DNA of 28,774 nucleotides from Ruminococcus sp. (GCA_017481395.1 JAFUPE010000053.1:1-28774), one strand, 5' to 3'; positions 1 to 7,675 are shown, numbered from the stretch's first letter. Numbers and translations: made by a program. The notes: generated by a model from the letters alone, not told the origin.

Positions 1-50
1 GGATCAATGGTAAATTGTCCACATTACTATCAGAAATTAAAACTTTGTAA
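1..50 (+). CDS. C-terminal tail of a further HsdS half-gene (partial, 5' end outside window)
   Basis: The frame ending at the TAA of 48-50 encodes INGKLSTLLSEIKTL, identical to the last residues of the full-length hsdS at 2112-3701. The identity is at DNA level too, because these bases form the outer part of the inverted repeat. The simplest reading is that another target-recognition cassette of the shuffling HsdS locus lies on the plus strand just left of the window. Only the last 15 codons are visible, so nothing can be said about its recognition domain. Confidence 0.6.
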   Translation, partial: INGKLSTLLSEIKTL

Positions 51-52
51 AG

Positions 53-67
53 TTCTCATTATGAGAA
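53..67 (+). other. Putative recombinase crossover site 1 (15-bp palindrome)
   Basis: The sequence TTCTCATTATGAGAA is a perfect palindrome of two 7-base arms around a single central T at base 60. It sits just after the stop codon of the preceding cassette and just before the open frame of the next one. A copy lies in the opposite arm (2095-2109) and a one-mismatch copy inside hsdS (2695-2709). Short arms around an asymmetric centre are what a tyrosine recombinase would bind. That it is the crossover point is inference. Confidence 0.6.
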
Positions 68-68
68 G

Positions 69-638
69 TTGGACGGAATTGAGCGTTGTATCGATGATGA
101 AATCCCGTTTGAGATACCCGATAACTGGACATGGACCCGTCTTTCATCAATATCAAAAGTACTAGGTGGCAAGCGAATACCTGCAGGTCGCACACTTACT
201 ACAGAGAATACCGGTCATATCTACATAAGAGTGTCCGATATGAAAGATGGTGGCGTTTCTACAGAAGGACTTATGTATGTCCCTCAAGATATTTATCCTT
301 CCATTTCCAGATACATTATCAATAGCGAGGATATATTTATCACTGTCGCTGGCACAATCGGAAGAATCGGCAAAGTCCCTCCCGCATTAAGCGGAGCAAA
401 TTTAACCGAAAATGCGGACAGACTCGTTATCTATTTAACTGATCAGGATTGGCTTATTAGTTGTTTGCAATCGCCATACATTCAATATCAAATTGCTGAT
501 GTAACAACAAAGGTTGGACAGCCTAAACTGGCAATTGCTCGAATAGAAAACCTTTTAATTCCTCTACCTCCAATTGCCGAACAACAAAGAATTGTCGACA
601 AAATAGAAGAACTACTTCCCACGCTCAAAGCCTTGTAA
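69..638 (+). CDS. Silent HsdS specificity half-gene (one target-recognition domain), plus orientation
   Basis: The 189-residue product resembles one half of a type I restriction specificity subunit. It starts with the boundary motif CIDDEIPFEIPDNW, has one recognition domain, and ends with the conserved LIPLPPIAEQQRIVDKIEEL helix start. It lacks the leading conserved segment (the LKNSILQ.AVQGKLV block) present twice in the full hsdS. The listed start is a TTG with no convincing ribosome site, and the frame is open only from base 51, after the previous stop codon. It therefore looks like a stored cassette, expressed only when inversion joins it to hsdS. Inversion between the palindromes at 53-67 and 2695-2709 would place it in frame behind the HYEK codons as a new TRD2. 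Independent expression as a truncated HsdS is the alternative. Confidence 0.8.
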   Translation: MDGIERCIDDEIPFEIPDNWTWTRLSSISKVLGGKRIPAGRTLTTENTGHIYIRVSDMKDGGVSTEGLMYVPQDIYPSISRYIINSEDIFITVAGTIGRIGKVPPALSGANLTENADRLVIYLTDQDWLISCLQSPYIQYQIADVTTKVGQPKLAIARIENLLIPLPPIAEQQRIVDKIEELLPTLKAL

Positions 639-679
639 AGTCTTAGTTGTATAATTATGGTGAAAGGAGGTCTTTCACC

Positions 680-1483
680 ATGATAAAAGAATTTGAAAGG
701 CACTTGAGAGGTACAAACCTCTCGGAAAACACCATTTCATCGTATCTTTTCGCAATAAAACAATTCAGCGATCAGTATGATGAAGTAACCCTCAAAAACC
801 TTAGGGCTTATAAGGTTTGGCTCATAGAGAGCTACAAGCCCAAAACCGTCAATCTGCGACTGCGTGCAATGAACTGCTACTTGGAAAGCATCGGCAAGGA
901 CAAGTGGAAGCAGCCATTTGTGCGAGTTCAGCAAAAAGCATTCCTTGAAAATGTAATAAGCGAGGCGGATTATGAGTATTTTAAGAACTGTCTTAAACGT
1001 GATGACGAGCTCTTTTGGTATTTCGTAATACGTTTCCTTGCAGCAACTGGTGCGCGAGTCAGCGAATTGATTCAGATCAAGGTAGAACACATAAAACGGG
1101 GACACCTTGATCTATACTCAAAAGGCGGTAAGCTTCGGCGAATATACATTCCCAAAGCACTTCAAGATGAAGCCCTTTCTTGGCTGTCTGAAAAGCAACA
1201 AGAAAGCGGCTTCATTTTTTTGAACAAATATGGGGAGCGCATCACTACAAGAGGCATCTCCGGGCAGCTCAAAAAATTGGCTGTGCGATATGATATTAAT
1301 CCTGCAGTAGTTTATCCGCACTCATTTCGCCATCGCTTTGCAAAGAGTTTTCTTGAGCGTTGTAATGACATTGCTTTTCTTGCCGATTTAATGGGGCACG
1401 AGAGCATAGAAACAACGCGCATCTATCTCCGCAAGACGTCAACCGAGCAACGCGAAATCGTTGATAAAATCGTAGATTGGTAA
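680..1483 (+). CDS. Tyrosine recombinase/integrase adjacent to hsdS cassettes (probable specificity invertase)
   Basis: A 267-residue phage-integrase-family enzyme. The N-terminal SAM-like DNA-binding domain covers about residues 1-80 and the catalytic domain about 95-267. The full catalytic set is visible: R126 (ATGARVSEL), K148 (SKGGK), H214 and R217 (HSFRHRF), H240 (MGH) and nucleophile Y249 (TRIYL). The start at 680 is chosen because AAAGGAGG lies at 663-670, nine bases upstream; the frame is open a further 11 codons but without a ribosome site. It lies between two oppositely oriented specificity half-genes and inside the inverted repeat, the same arrangement as the recombinases that shuffle type I hsdS alleles in streptococci and others. 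It would flip itself with the segment. A role in inverting these cassettes is inferred from position; the family assignment is firm. Confidence 0.92.
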   Translation: MIKEFERHLRGTNLSENTISSYLFAIKQFSDQYDEVTLKNLRAYKVWLIESYKPKTVNLRLRAMNCYLESIGKDKWKQPFVRVQQKAFLENVISEADYEYFKNCLKRDDELFWYFVIRFLAATGARVSELIQIKVEHIKRGHLDLYSKGGKLRRIYIPKALQDEALSWLSEKQQESGFIFLNKYGERITTRGISGQLKKLAVRYDINPAVVYPHSFRHRFAKSFLERCNDIAFLADLMGHESIETTRIYLRKTSTEQREIVDKIVDW

Positions 1484-1528
1484 AGAAAGAGGCATACACT
1501 TCATTACGAGGTGTATGCCTCTTTCTTT
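1482..1528. terminator. Bidirectional terminator between recombinase and silent cassette
   Basis: Perfect 18-base arms (1482-1499 and 1511-1528) around an 11-base loop, with A-rich and T-rich outer ends on both sides. It serves the plus-strand recombinase, whose stop overlaps the left arm, and the minus-strand half-gene, whose stop is at 1527-1529. It remains correctly placed whichever way the invertible segment lies. Confidence 0.88.
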
Positions 1529-2093
1529 ATAAATGATTGAAATATCCAAAGAGATAGTTGATTTGTTTGACAATCCTTTTTTGCTCGTTCAAAGGTGGTA
1601 TTGCGACCAGGGTATTGGAGATATCACGCATAACCCAGTTCTTGTTACCAACACCACGGGTGTTTTCCTCTGCTTGTTTCTGGACCAATGGTGAATTGAT
1701 GAGATGAACGAGATACTCGTTAAACAAAAGGTTTTGATTAAATTTGAGCAGTGCAACGCTCACGAATAAGCTGAATTCTTCGTCAGTATCAACAATAACG
1801 GGGATTCCTGTCGTTCCAACTTTCGTAAGGAGTACATCTCCGAATTGAGGATTGCATCTACTATACAAATCCTTGTGTTCTTCAGGAGTAATATACTTAC
1901 AATGTTCAAAGCTCAACGCACCCGTACTAACGTCCTTTACAGAGATGAATGGAACACCTTCGGACACATATTTGGGAGTCGAATGTGTGCCATCACTGAG
2001 CTTTGTCAAAATAGATCCCAGTCTACTCCAACACCAATTCTCGGGTATCTCAAATGGAATTTCATCATCGATACAACGCTCAATTCCATCCAA
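1527..2093 (-). CDS. Silent HsdS specificity half-gene (one target-recognition domain), minus orientation
   Basis: The 188-residue product is a single HsdS recognition unit. Its first 17 residues (through FEIP) are identical to those of the plus-strand cassette at 69-638. The recognition domain then diverges completely, and it ends with the conserved VAIPPLNEQKRIVKQI segment. The assigned start is TTG without a ribosome site. It begins 18 bases past the stop of hsdS, in the same direction, and the open frame begins right after that stop. Like its partner it lacks the conserved N-terminal block, so it is most likely a stored TRD2. To enter hsdS it would first be flipped by the 121-bp repeats and then by recombination with the internal site. 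Low-level readthrough expression cannot be excluded. Confidence 0.8.
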   Translation of the reverse strand: MDGIERCIDDEIPFEIPENWCWSRLGSILTKLSDGTHSTPKYVSEGVPFISVKDVSTGALSFEHCKYITPEEHKDLYSRCNPQFGDVLLTKVGTTGIPVIVDTDEEFSLFVSVALLKFNQNLLFNEYLVHLINSPLVQKQAEENTRGVGNKNWVMRDISNTLVAIPPLNEQKRIVKQINYLFGYFNHL

Positions 2094-2161
2094 CTTCTCA
2101 TAATGAGAACTTTACAAAGTTTTAATTTCTGATAGTAATGTGGACAATTTACCATTGATCC
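2041..2161 (-). repeat. Right arm of 121-bp inverted repeat
   Basis: Reverse complement of 1-121 with three mismatches, and the inner 73 bases of identity run from 2089 to 2161. On the minus strand it covers the last 16 codons of hsdS, its stop, the palindrome and the start of the next half-gene. The recognition domains on either side of it are unrelated, so identity is maintained only across the junction. That pattern fits repeated recombination or conversion. Confidence 0.92.
2095..2109 (-). other. Putative recombinase crossover site 2 (15-bp palindrome)
   Basis: Inverted copy of the palindrome at 53-67, with the central base giving it a direction. It lies immediately after the hsdS stop codon and before the silent minus-strand half-gene. 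Its orientation is opposite to site 1 (giving inversion) and the same as the internal hsdS site at 2695-2709 (giving deletion or exchange). Function is inferred from symmetry and position. Confidence 0.6.
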
Positions 2162-3701
2162 GATACTGTTCTTCTATTGGAGGAATAGGTATAAGAATAC
2201 CTGCAATCTCTTTTGCAGGTAATTGCCTGACAGCAGTTCCTGTTGTTTTGGATTCAATGATGCCTGCATAGTATGGTGATGAAGTTACGTTGTAAATATA
2301 CTCACGAATTAGTGGATTGTGGCATCTGATGATTACCATTTGTGCACAGATAAAGCCAGTAGAGTACTTCGGGGAAGCCTTGAAGATTCGTGTCTTTCCA
2401 ACAGTTCCACGCAAAAGGCAAATAAAGTCACCATCAACAAGTTTACCGTTTCCTAACTCGTCAAACTTTTCTTTTGTAATATAACGGACATTAGAAAACT
2501 CCATAAAAATGTTTCCCATATCTTTTGCACCAAAAAAGGGGATGCCATCAGATACATAGTCTTTATCTGTGGGATATTTTGAACTTCTGTCACCGTTTTC
2601 GAGACAGGCAATAGTTGAAAACCTTACCCATTCCCACGATGACGGTATTTCAAATGGAATCTCGTCATCAATACAAACTTCCTCAGAGCCTCGCTTTTCA
2701 TAATGAGAATTATCCCTACTGAAAATGACGGATTCGTGCTTGTCACGCTTAATCTTTCCAGCCTTGATAAGTGCGTCCTTTTCAGCACGGATCCGTTCCA
2801 AAAGCACTTCTGCAGGCATGTCATTTTCGTCCTGAGAAACGAGCTTACCCTGCACCGCCCATTGAAGGATAGACTTCTTGAGCTGTTCTGGGAAACTACT
2901 TTGCAACTGAGATATAGATTTTTCCTTGTTTCCATATTCAGCAGTAAGGACTTCCAACTCCTGAATTCTGCAAACTATTCTTTCCTGTTCAGCTAACGGG
3001 GGAACCGGGATGAGAATGGAGCCAATTTTATCACCCGATATGTGAACGATAATGTCACCTGTGGCAAGTTCAACCTTTTTATTGATTGCATATGGAGAAT
3101 TCAAAGCATAGACAAGATATAGAGGATTAAGGCCGTGATGAGTCCAGTAAGCCAAATCTCCTCCTGCTGCAATTTGCACTTCTCCTAAATATGCAACAGT
3201 CTTCGCAATATCTGGTTTGTTTTCTCCGGTGAGTGTCATAAGAACATCACCATGAGATAAGTGCTTGCATTTTGAATCGACATCTTCGGGTATAAACGAA
3301 ACTGCCTCTGTAAAGGAAGTGTTATACGTTGTATAAAGTTCTCCGTATCGAACACAAGGCAAACCGGCTTCTACTGTCTCTGTTCTCTTGATTCCACTAC
3401 CTCTTACAATTTCACCGAGACTGGATCCTCTCACCCATTCCCAGGAATCAGGGATCTCGAATGGAACGTCCAAAGGAACAACTTCATCACCGATTTTCTC
3501 ATAAGGGATATTATCGGCACCACGGAAGATCACAGACGGATTCTTTTCCCGCTTGATTTTCTTCTCTTTTATTAGTTTTTCTTTCTCTGCACGGATGCGT
3601 TCAATGAGCACGCTTGCCGGCTCATCATTAGGATCCTGAGGTACAAGTTTGCCTTGAACAGCCATCTGCAGAATTGAATTCTTCAATTGCTGTGCTGTCA
3701 T
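2112..3701 (-). CDS. hsdS: Type I restriction-modification specificity subunit HsdS (expressed allele)
   Basis: A 529-residue DNA-recognition subunit of a type I restriction-modification enzyme, which tells HsdM and HsdR which bipartite sequence to methylate or cut. It is an obvious tandem duplication. Conserved blocks at residues 6-69 and 274-336 (SILQ.AVQGKLV, LIERIRAEK, then PYEK or HYEK) each precede a recognition domain, TRD1 at about 80-240 and TRD2 at about 350-515. Each domain closes with a PP..EQ.RI motif. The start ATG overlaps the hsdM stop as ATGA, so translation is coupled. The codons for S332 to K336 contain a one-mismatch copy of the palindrome found in the inverted repeat, placing a recombination point exactly at the TRD2 boundary. 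The C-terminus is short, ending at LSEIKTL. TRD2 is therefore probably exchangeable while TRD1 appears fixed. Confidence 0.95.
   Translation of the reverse strand: MTAQQLKNSILQMAVQGKLVPQDPNDEPASVLIERIRAEKEKLIKEKKIKREKNPSVIFRGADNIPYEKIGDEVVPLDVPFEIPDSWEWVRGSSLGEIVRGSGIKRTETVEAGLPCVRYGELYTTYNTSFTEAVSFIPEDVDSKCKHLSHGDVLMTLTGENKPDIAKTVAYLGEVQIAAGGDLAYWTHHGLNPLYLVYALNSPYAINKKVELATGDIIVHISGDKIGSILIPVPPLAEQERIVCRIQELEVLTAEYGNKEKSISQLQSSFPEQLKKSILQWAVQGKLVSQDENDMPAEVLLERIRAEKDALIKAGKIKRDKHESVIFSRDNSHYEKRGSEEVCIDDEIPFEIPSSWEWVRFSTIACLENGDRSSKYPTDKDYVSDGIPFFGAKDMGNIFMEFSNVRYITKEKFDELGNGKLVDGDFICLLRGTVGKTRIFKASPKYSTGFICAQMVIIRCHNPLIREYIYNVTSSPYYAGIIESKTTGTAVRQLPAKEIAGILIPIPPIEEQYRINGKLSTLLSEIKTL
2695..2709 (-). 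other. Putative internal recombination site at the TRD2 boundary of hsdS
   Basis: The minus strand reads TTCTCATTATGAAAA, one base different from the palindrome at 53-67 and 2095-2109. It encodes the S-H-Y-E-K stretch preceding TRD2. The frame at this site matches that at the two silent cassettes (all read S-H-Y-E-K), so joining at any of these points keeps the reading frame. A half-version (TTCTCAT at 3496-3502 on the plus strand) lies at the equivalent YEK codons before TRD1. Confidence 0.55.
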
Positions 3702-5185
3702 TCCTCTTCGCCCTCCGTGAGATCAATACCGAGAATGCCGGTGATCTGTTCGAGAATTCTATCAATATCAGCGTTCAGGCTTGCACGCTTCTTCTGATAC
3801 TGCTGAATGAGTTCCTTCGGAGGAAGTATTTCCTCTTCCTCGTGAGGATAACCGCAAAGATCAATGTTATAGCTTCTTGCAGCCAATTCCTCAACGGTAT
3901 ACTTCTTCGCCTTATCAAATCCGTCAATAGTGATTTCCTCACGGTTATTCCACCACTCAACAGCCGGATCAAAGTGTTCAAGTTTCATCGGCTTTGTCTT
4001 GGAGAAGTTCTTATAACCTTCGGGCATATCGAGACGGTAGAACCAAGTCTCTGTTGTGGGGTCAGTACGGTCGAAGAACAGAATATTTGTTGTAATGGAA
4101 GTGTAAGGAGCAAATACGCTATGAGGCATACGGATAACAGTATGCAGATTAAACTCTGACAGCAACTTCTGCTTGATTGCCATCTTCGCATTATCTGTGC
4201 CAAATAAGAAACCATCAGGAAGAATAATAGCACAACGACCATTATGCTTCAGTCGGTACATAATAACGGACATAAACAAGTCTGCTGTCTCACTGCTGCG
4301 AAGATCTGCCGGGAAATTCGATTTGACGCCTTCCTTCTCGTTGCCGCCATAAGGAGGGTTCATAAGGATAACGTCGAATCTGTCTGACTCACGATAATCG
4401 CGGACGTTCTTTTCAAGAGAATTTCCGTGAATGATCTTCGGGTTATCAATGTCATGGAGCAGCATATTGGTTGCACAAAGCAGGAAAGGAAGTGCCTTCT
4501 TTTCAATACCGTAGACAGAGTTGCTGTACACTTCTCTATCCTCAACGCTCTCAACCTGCTCGTCCAATACCTTCAAAGCAGAGGTCAAGAAACCACCGGT
4601 TCCGCAGGCAAAATCTGCAATAGACTCGCCCAGCTTCGGCTTGATCATCTTAACCATAAAATCCGTAACGGCACGAGGCGTATAGAATTCACCGGAGTTG
4701 CCTGCGCTCTGCAGGCTCTTCAAAATAGTCTCGTAGATTTCTCCAAAGGCGTGGCGATCCTCATACTCTTCAAAGTTAATCTCGTCAATAACGTTGATAA
4801 CCTGTCTAAGCAGAATACCGTCTTTCATGTAGTTATTATTATCCTCAAAAGCGGTACGGACAATAATCTGGCTCATGGGAGTATTCTCATCTATTTCAAT
4901 GCTCTTCAATCTCGGGAACAGTTTTGTGTTCACAAAATCAAGAAGTGCTTCGCCGGTGAGTGCCTTACCATCCTTATGATCTACCGCCCAGCTTCTCCAA
5001 CGGAGTTCTTCGGGAATAATTGAAGTGTAGTTGTCATCGTAGAATTCCCAAATCTCCTCTTTGGCGTCATAAACCTTAAGGAAGAGAATCCATACCATCT
5101 GCTCAATGCGCTGAGCGTCACCGTTAATACCGGCGTCGTTGCGCATTATATCTTGCAGTCTCTTAACCATATTGTTTAAGCTCAT
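3698..5185 (-). CDS. hsdM: Type I restriction-modification methyltransferase subunit HsdM
   Basis: The 495-residue N6-adenine DNA methyltransferase of the type I complex. An N-terminal HsdM_N helical domain (about 1-140) is followed by the catalytic domain. Visible motifs are GEFYTPR at 165-171, the SAM-binding motif DFACGTGG at 191-198 and the catalytic NPPY at 276-279. Length is normal for the family. AAGGAGA lies just before the start, and the gene begins 12 bases after the hsdR stop. It ends in an ATGA overlap with hsdS, so all three are one minus-strand operon in the order R-M-S. The methyltransferase needs HsdS for site recognition, so its methylation pattern would change with each hsdS rearrangement. 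Confidence 0.97.
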   Translation of the reverse strand: MSLNNMVKRLQDIMRNDAGINGDAQRIEQMVWILFLKVYDAKEEIWEFYDDNYTSIIPEELRWRSWAVDHKDGKALTGEALLDFVNTKLFPRLKSIEIDENTPMSQIIVRTAFEDNNNYMKDGILLRQVINVIDEINFEEYEDRHAFGEIYETILKSLQSAGNSGEFYTPRAVTDFMVKMIKPKLGESIADFACGTGGFLTSALKVLDEQVESVEDREVYSNSVYGIEKKALPFLLCATNMLLHDIDNPKIIHGNSLEKNVRDYRESDRFDVILMNPPYGGNEKEGVKSNFPADLRSSETADLFMSVIMYRLKHNGRCAIILPDGFLFGTDNAKMAIKQKLLSEFNLHTVIRMPHSVFAPYTSITTNILFFDRTDPTTETWFYRLDMPEGYKNFSKTKPMKLEHFDPAVEWWNNREEITIDGFDKAKKYTVEELAARSYNIDLCGYPHEEEEILPPKELIQQYQKKRASLNADIDRILEQITGILGIDLTEGEEE

Positions 5186-5197
5186 ATGTAAATCTCC

Positions 5198-7528
5198 TTA
5201 TGCTACGTAGATTTCATCCTGCAATTCCTTGATCGCACGGATATATCCGTCCTTACCGCCGAAGAGCTTTGCAATCGTTTTAGGTGTACCAAACTTTCTG
5301 AACGGATCATTGGAGAGAATTTCAAGACTCTCAATATCTCTGATACCCTCATTCATATACTTGTCCAAAAGTGCGCTGAGAACCTTCTGCGCCAAGCCGG
5401 AATACTTATAGAGATATCCCCTCTTACGAACATTGTTGGCTCGTTCTGCCTTTGTCAACGGTGCTCTATCATAAGCAATGTGACAAATCAAGTCGAAATC
5501 ATCAATATCTTTGTTTCCAGATGCCTCACGCAATGCCTCCAACAAGACACCGCGTTCCTGTAATTCATCAATGATTGCCTGTTTACGTTTCTCACCCTTC
5601 CATGCACGAAGGAACGCATCAAGAGTAGCGTACTCACCAAGAATATTTTTCTTGGAATAGTCGGTAATGCTCTCGGTAATCAACTTACCGTCCTTATCGT
5701 AATACTGAACACGCTCGTTAAGGATCGTAACTTCAACTCCGCGAACACGGAACTTATGCTTCTTTTCAGGCGGATCAACCGGACCAGGACCAGGTCCGGG
5801 ACCCGGAGGGGTAACCGGGGGATCTATTGGAGGATCAACCGGCGGCTCTCCACCGTCATCAATTACGACAATCGGATCACCGTCAAACTCCGGATCAGCA
5901 AACAAACGGCAGGCATTACGGAAATCCATTATGGTGAAGTATTCCTTTCCATAATCAGGTTTCAATCTTGTACCGCGTCCGATGATCTGCTTAAACTCTG
6001 TCATGGAATTGATGTTGTTATCCAAAACAATAAGTTTGCAGGTCTTGCAGTCAACACCGGTTGTCATCAATTTGGATGTGGTGACAATAACCGGGTATTT
6101 ACTGTCCTCTGCAATAAAGTAATCAAGCTGAGCCTTGCCTTCAGCATTATCACCCGTAATACGCATAATGTACTTCGGGTTCTGTGCAACCAAGTCCTTG
6201 TTTTCGTTCACAAGAGCCTGACGCATTCTTTCTGCGTGGTCGATATCAACGCAGAAAACGATGGTTTTAGCAAAGCGGTCATTATCCGTGAGGAACTTTG
6301 TAATACGCTTCGCAACAGCTATTGTACGCTCATCAATGATAAGGTTCTTATCATAATCCTTTGTGTTATATTCTCTATCCTCAATTTCATAGCCATAGAT
6401 ATCCGTTTGGCCTGCAGTCGGACGCCATCCTTCAAGGTCTTTGTCCAAACCAACACGAAGGACCTTGTAGGGAGCAAGGAAACCATCATCGATACCTTGC
6501 TTCAGGCTATATGTATAAATCGGCTCACCAAAATAAGTGATATTAGACACTTCTTTTGTTTCCTTGGGAGTTGCGGTAAGACCGATCTGTGTTGCGTTCT
6601 TAAAATACTCAAGAATCTTGCGCCATCTGGAATCTTCCTTTGCACTTCCTCTATGACACTCGTCAATCACAATGAGGTCAAAGAAATCAGGTTGGAATGC
6701 ACGAAAGGGTTCCTCGTTTTCGTCGCCGGCAAGCTGTTGATACAGCGACAGATACAATTCGTAGGAGCTGTCGAGTTTCTTGCCTTCTATCTTGGTCATA
6801 ACCTTGGCGAAAGGCTTGAAGTCCTGCTGCATAGTCTGATCCACGAGAATGTTTCTATCTGCGAGGAAAAGAATCTTCTTTTTCTTTCCAGACTTCCACA
6901 AACGATGAATGATCTGGAAAGCCGTATATGTTTTGCCAGTACCAGTTGCCATAACAAGAAGGATGCGGTTCTGTCCTTTTGCAATGGCATCAATCGTTCT
7001 GTTAATGGCAATTCTCTGATAGTAACGGGGTGTTTTGTCACCGGGCTGGAAATAATACGGCTCGGTAATCAATTTCTCCTGCTCAGGAGTCATCGCAGTA
7101 TCGCCCTTAAATCTTGCCCACAGTTCCTCGGGAGACGGAAAATCCTCAAGTTTGATTTCACGCTCGGTTCCGTTTTTCATGTCGTGTTCGAGGAAACCAT
7201 CACCGTTAGAGCTGTACACAAACGGCACATCCAGGCACTGTGCATATTCAATACCCTGCTGCATACCTGCACCAATGCTGTGATGATTGTCCTTGGCCTC
7301 TACAATCGCCAACGGCAAATTGGGCTTATAGTACAACAGATAGTCTGTGCGTTTTCTCTTTCCGCGTGCAGTAATATTACCACGAACAATAACACGACCG
7401 TCCGTGAAGCTATACTCCATCTTTATTTGTTTTTGTCTGTCCCATCCGGCAACCTCAATCGCCGGTGTAATGAACTGAAGCTTTATATCTTCCTCGGTCA
7501 TTTGGCTCTTCTTCAACAAGTCACCCAT
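5198..7528 (-). CDS. hsdR: Type I restriction enzyme subunit HsdR (EcoEI-like short form)
   Basis: The 776-residue motor and nuclease subunit. Residues 60-80 carry the PD-ExK-type nuclease signature (D62, E77 and K79 in VEAKD). The SF2 translocase follows, with Walker A ATGTGKT at 194-200, DECH at 289-292, GLTATP at 316-321 and QIIGRGTRL at 514-522. A proline-rich stretch at about 561-587 (repeated PPxDP and PGPG units) links the motor to a C-terminal domain of the EcoEI R type. At 776 residues it is much shorter than EcoR124-class R subunits but normal for the EcoEI class. AGGAGGA lies a few bases upstream of the ATG. It is the first gene of the hsdRMS operon; no promoter was recognised with confidence in 7529-7675. 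Confidence 0.96.
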   Translation of the reverse strand: MGDLLKKSQMTEEDIKLQFITPAIEVAGWDRQKQIKMEYSFTDGRVIVRGNITARGKRKRTDYLLYYKPNLPLAIVEAKDNHHSIGAGMQQGIEYAQCLDVPFVYSSNGDGFLEHDMKNGTEREIKLEDFPSPEELWARFKGDTAMTPEQEKLITEPYYFQPGDKTPRYYQRIAINRTIDAIAKGQNRILLVMATGTGKTYTAFQIIHRLWKSGKKKKILFLADRNILVDQTMQQDFKPFAKVMTKIEGKKLDSSYELYLSLYQQLAGDENEEPFRAFQPDFFDLIVIDECHRGSAKEDSRWRKILEYFKNATQIGLTATPKETKEVSNITYFGEPIYTYSLKQGIDDGFLAPYKVLRVGLDKDLEGWRPTAGQTDIYGYEIEDREYNTKDYDKNLIIDERTIAVAKRITKFLTDNDRFAKTIVFCVDIDHAERMRQALVNENKDLVAQNPKYIMRITGDNAEGKAQLDYFIAEDSKYPVIVTTSKLMTTGVDCKTCKLIVLDNNINSMTEFKQIIGRGTRLKPDYGKEYFTIMDFRNACRLFADPEFDGDPIVVIDDGGEPPVDPPIDPPVTPPGPGPGPGPVDPPEKKHKFRVRGVEVTILNERVQYYDKDGKLITESITDYSKKNILGEYATLDAFLRAWKGEKRKQAIIDELQERGVLLEALREASGNKDIDDFDLICHIAYDRAPLTKAERANNVRKRGYLYKYSGLAQKVLSALLDKYMNEGIRDIESLEILSNDPFRKFGTPKTIAKLFGGKDGYIRAIKELQDEIYVA

Positions 7529-7675
7529 TACAGTTCCTCCTGTCCTACTTCTTATAACTCAAAATTATCGGAAGTTAATGAGTAAAAATTTTTAAAAGTG
7601 TTCTTCTGCCACCTTTTTTTGACAGCGTTAAGCCTTTTTATATCAACCAAATCAAAGCAATATGATTAATATCGT

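Larger units (their letters stand above)
1..121 (+). repeat. Left arm of 121-bp inverted repeat flanking the specificity cassettes
   Basis: This arm is the reverse complement of 2041-2161. The first 73 bases are identical, and the only mismatches within 121 bases are at 74, 104 and 107. It runs from the 3' end of one specificity half-gene, across its stop codon and a 15-bp palindrome, into the start of the next half-gene. Identity reaches base 1, so the repeat probably continues outside the window. It brackets the recombinase and two silent cassettes and is the obvious substrate for inversion. Confidence 0.92.

Noticed and set aside
647..679. Extended N-terminus for the recombinase (11 more codons)
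   Set aside because: AAAGGAGG at 663-670 falls inside this extension and points to the ATG at 680.
680..1483. The recombinase as a sign of a prophage or integrative element
   Set aside because: No att duplications, phage or conjugation genes nearby; its position between inverted hsdS cassettes explains it better.
4427..5023. A 198-codon open frame opposite hsdM
   Set aside because: Antisense shadow of a gene with clear methyltransferase motifs; no ribosome site or family match.
5770..5870. Short GC-rich repeats that could be taken for a repeat array
   Set aside because: They encode the proline-rich linker of HsdR in frame; no spacers or regular period as in CRISPR.
5756..7585. A 609-codon open frame on the plus strand opposite hsdR
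   Set aside because: It has no recognisable motif, and the minus-strand frame here carries all HsdR motifs. The long antisense frame is a by-product of codon usage.
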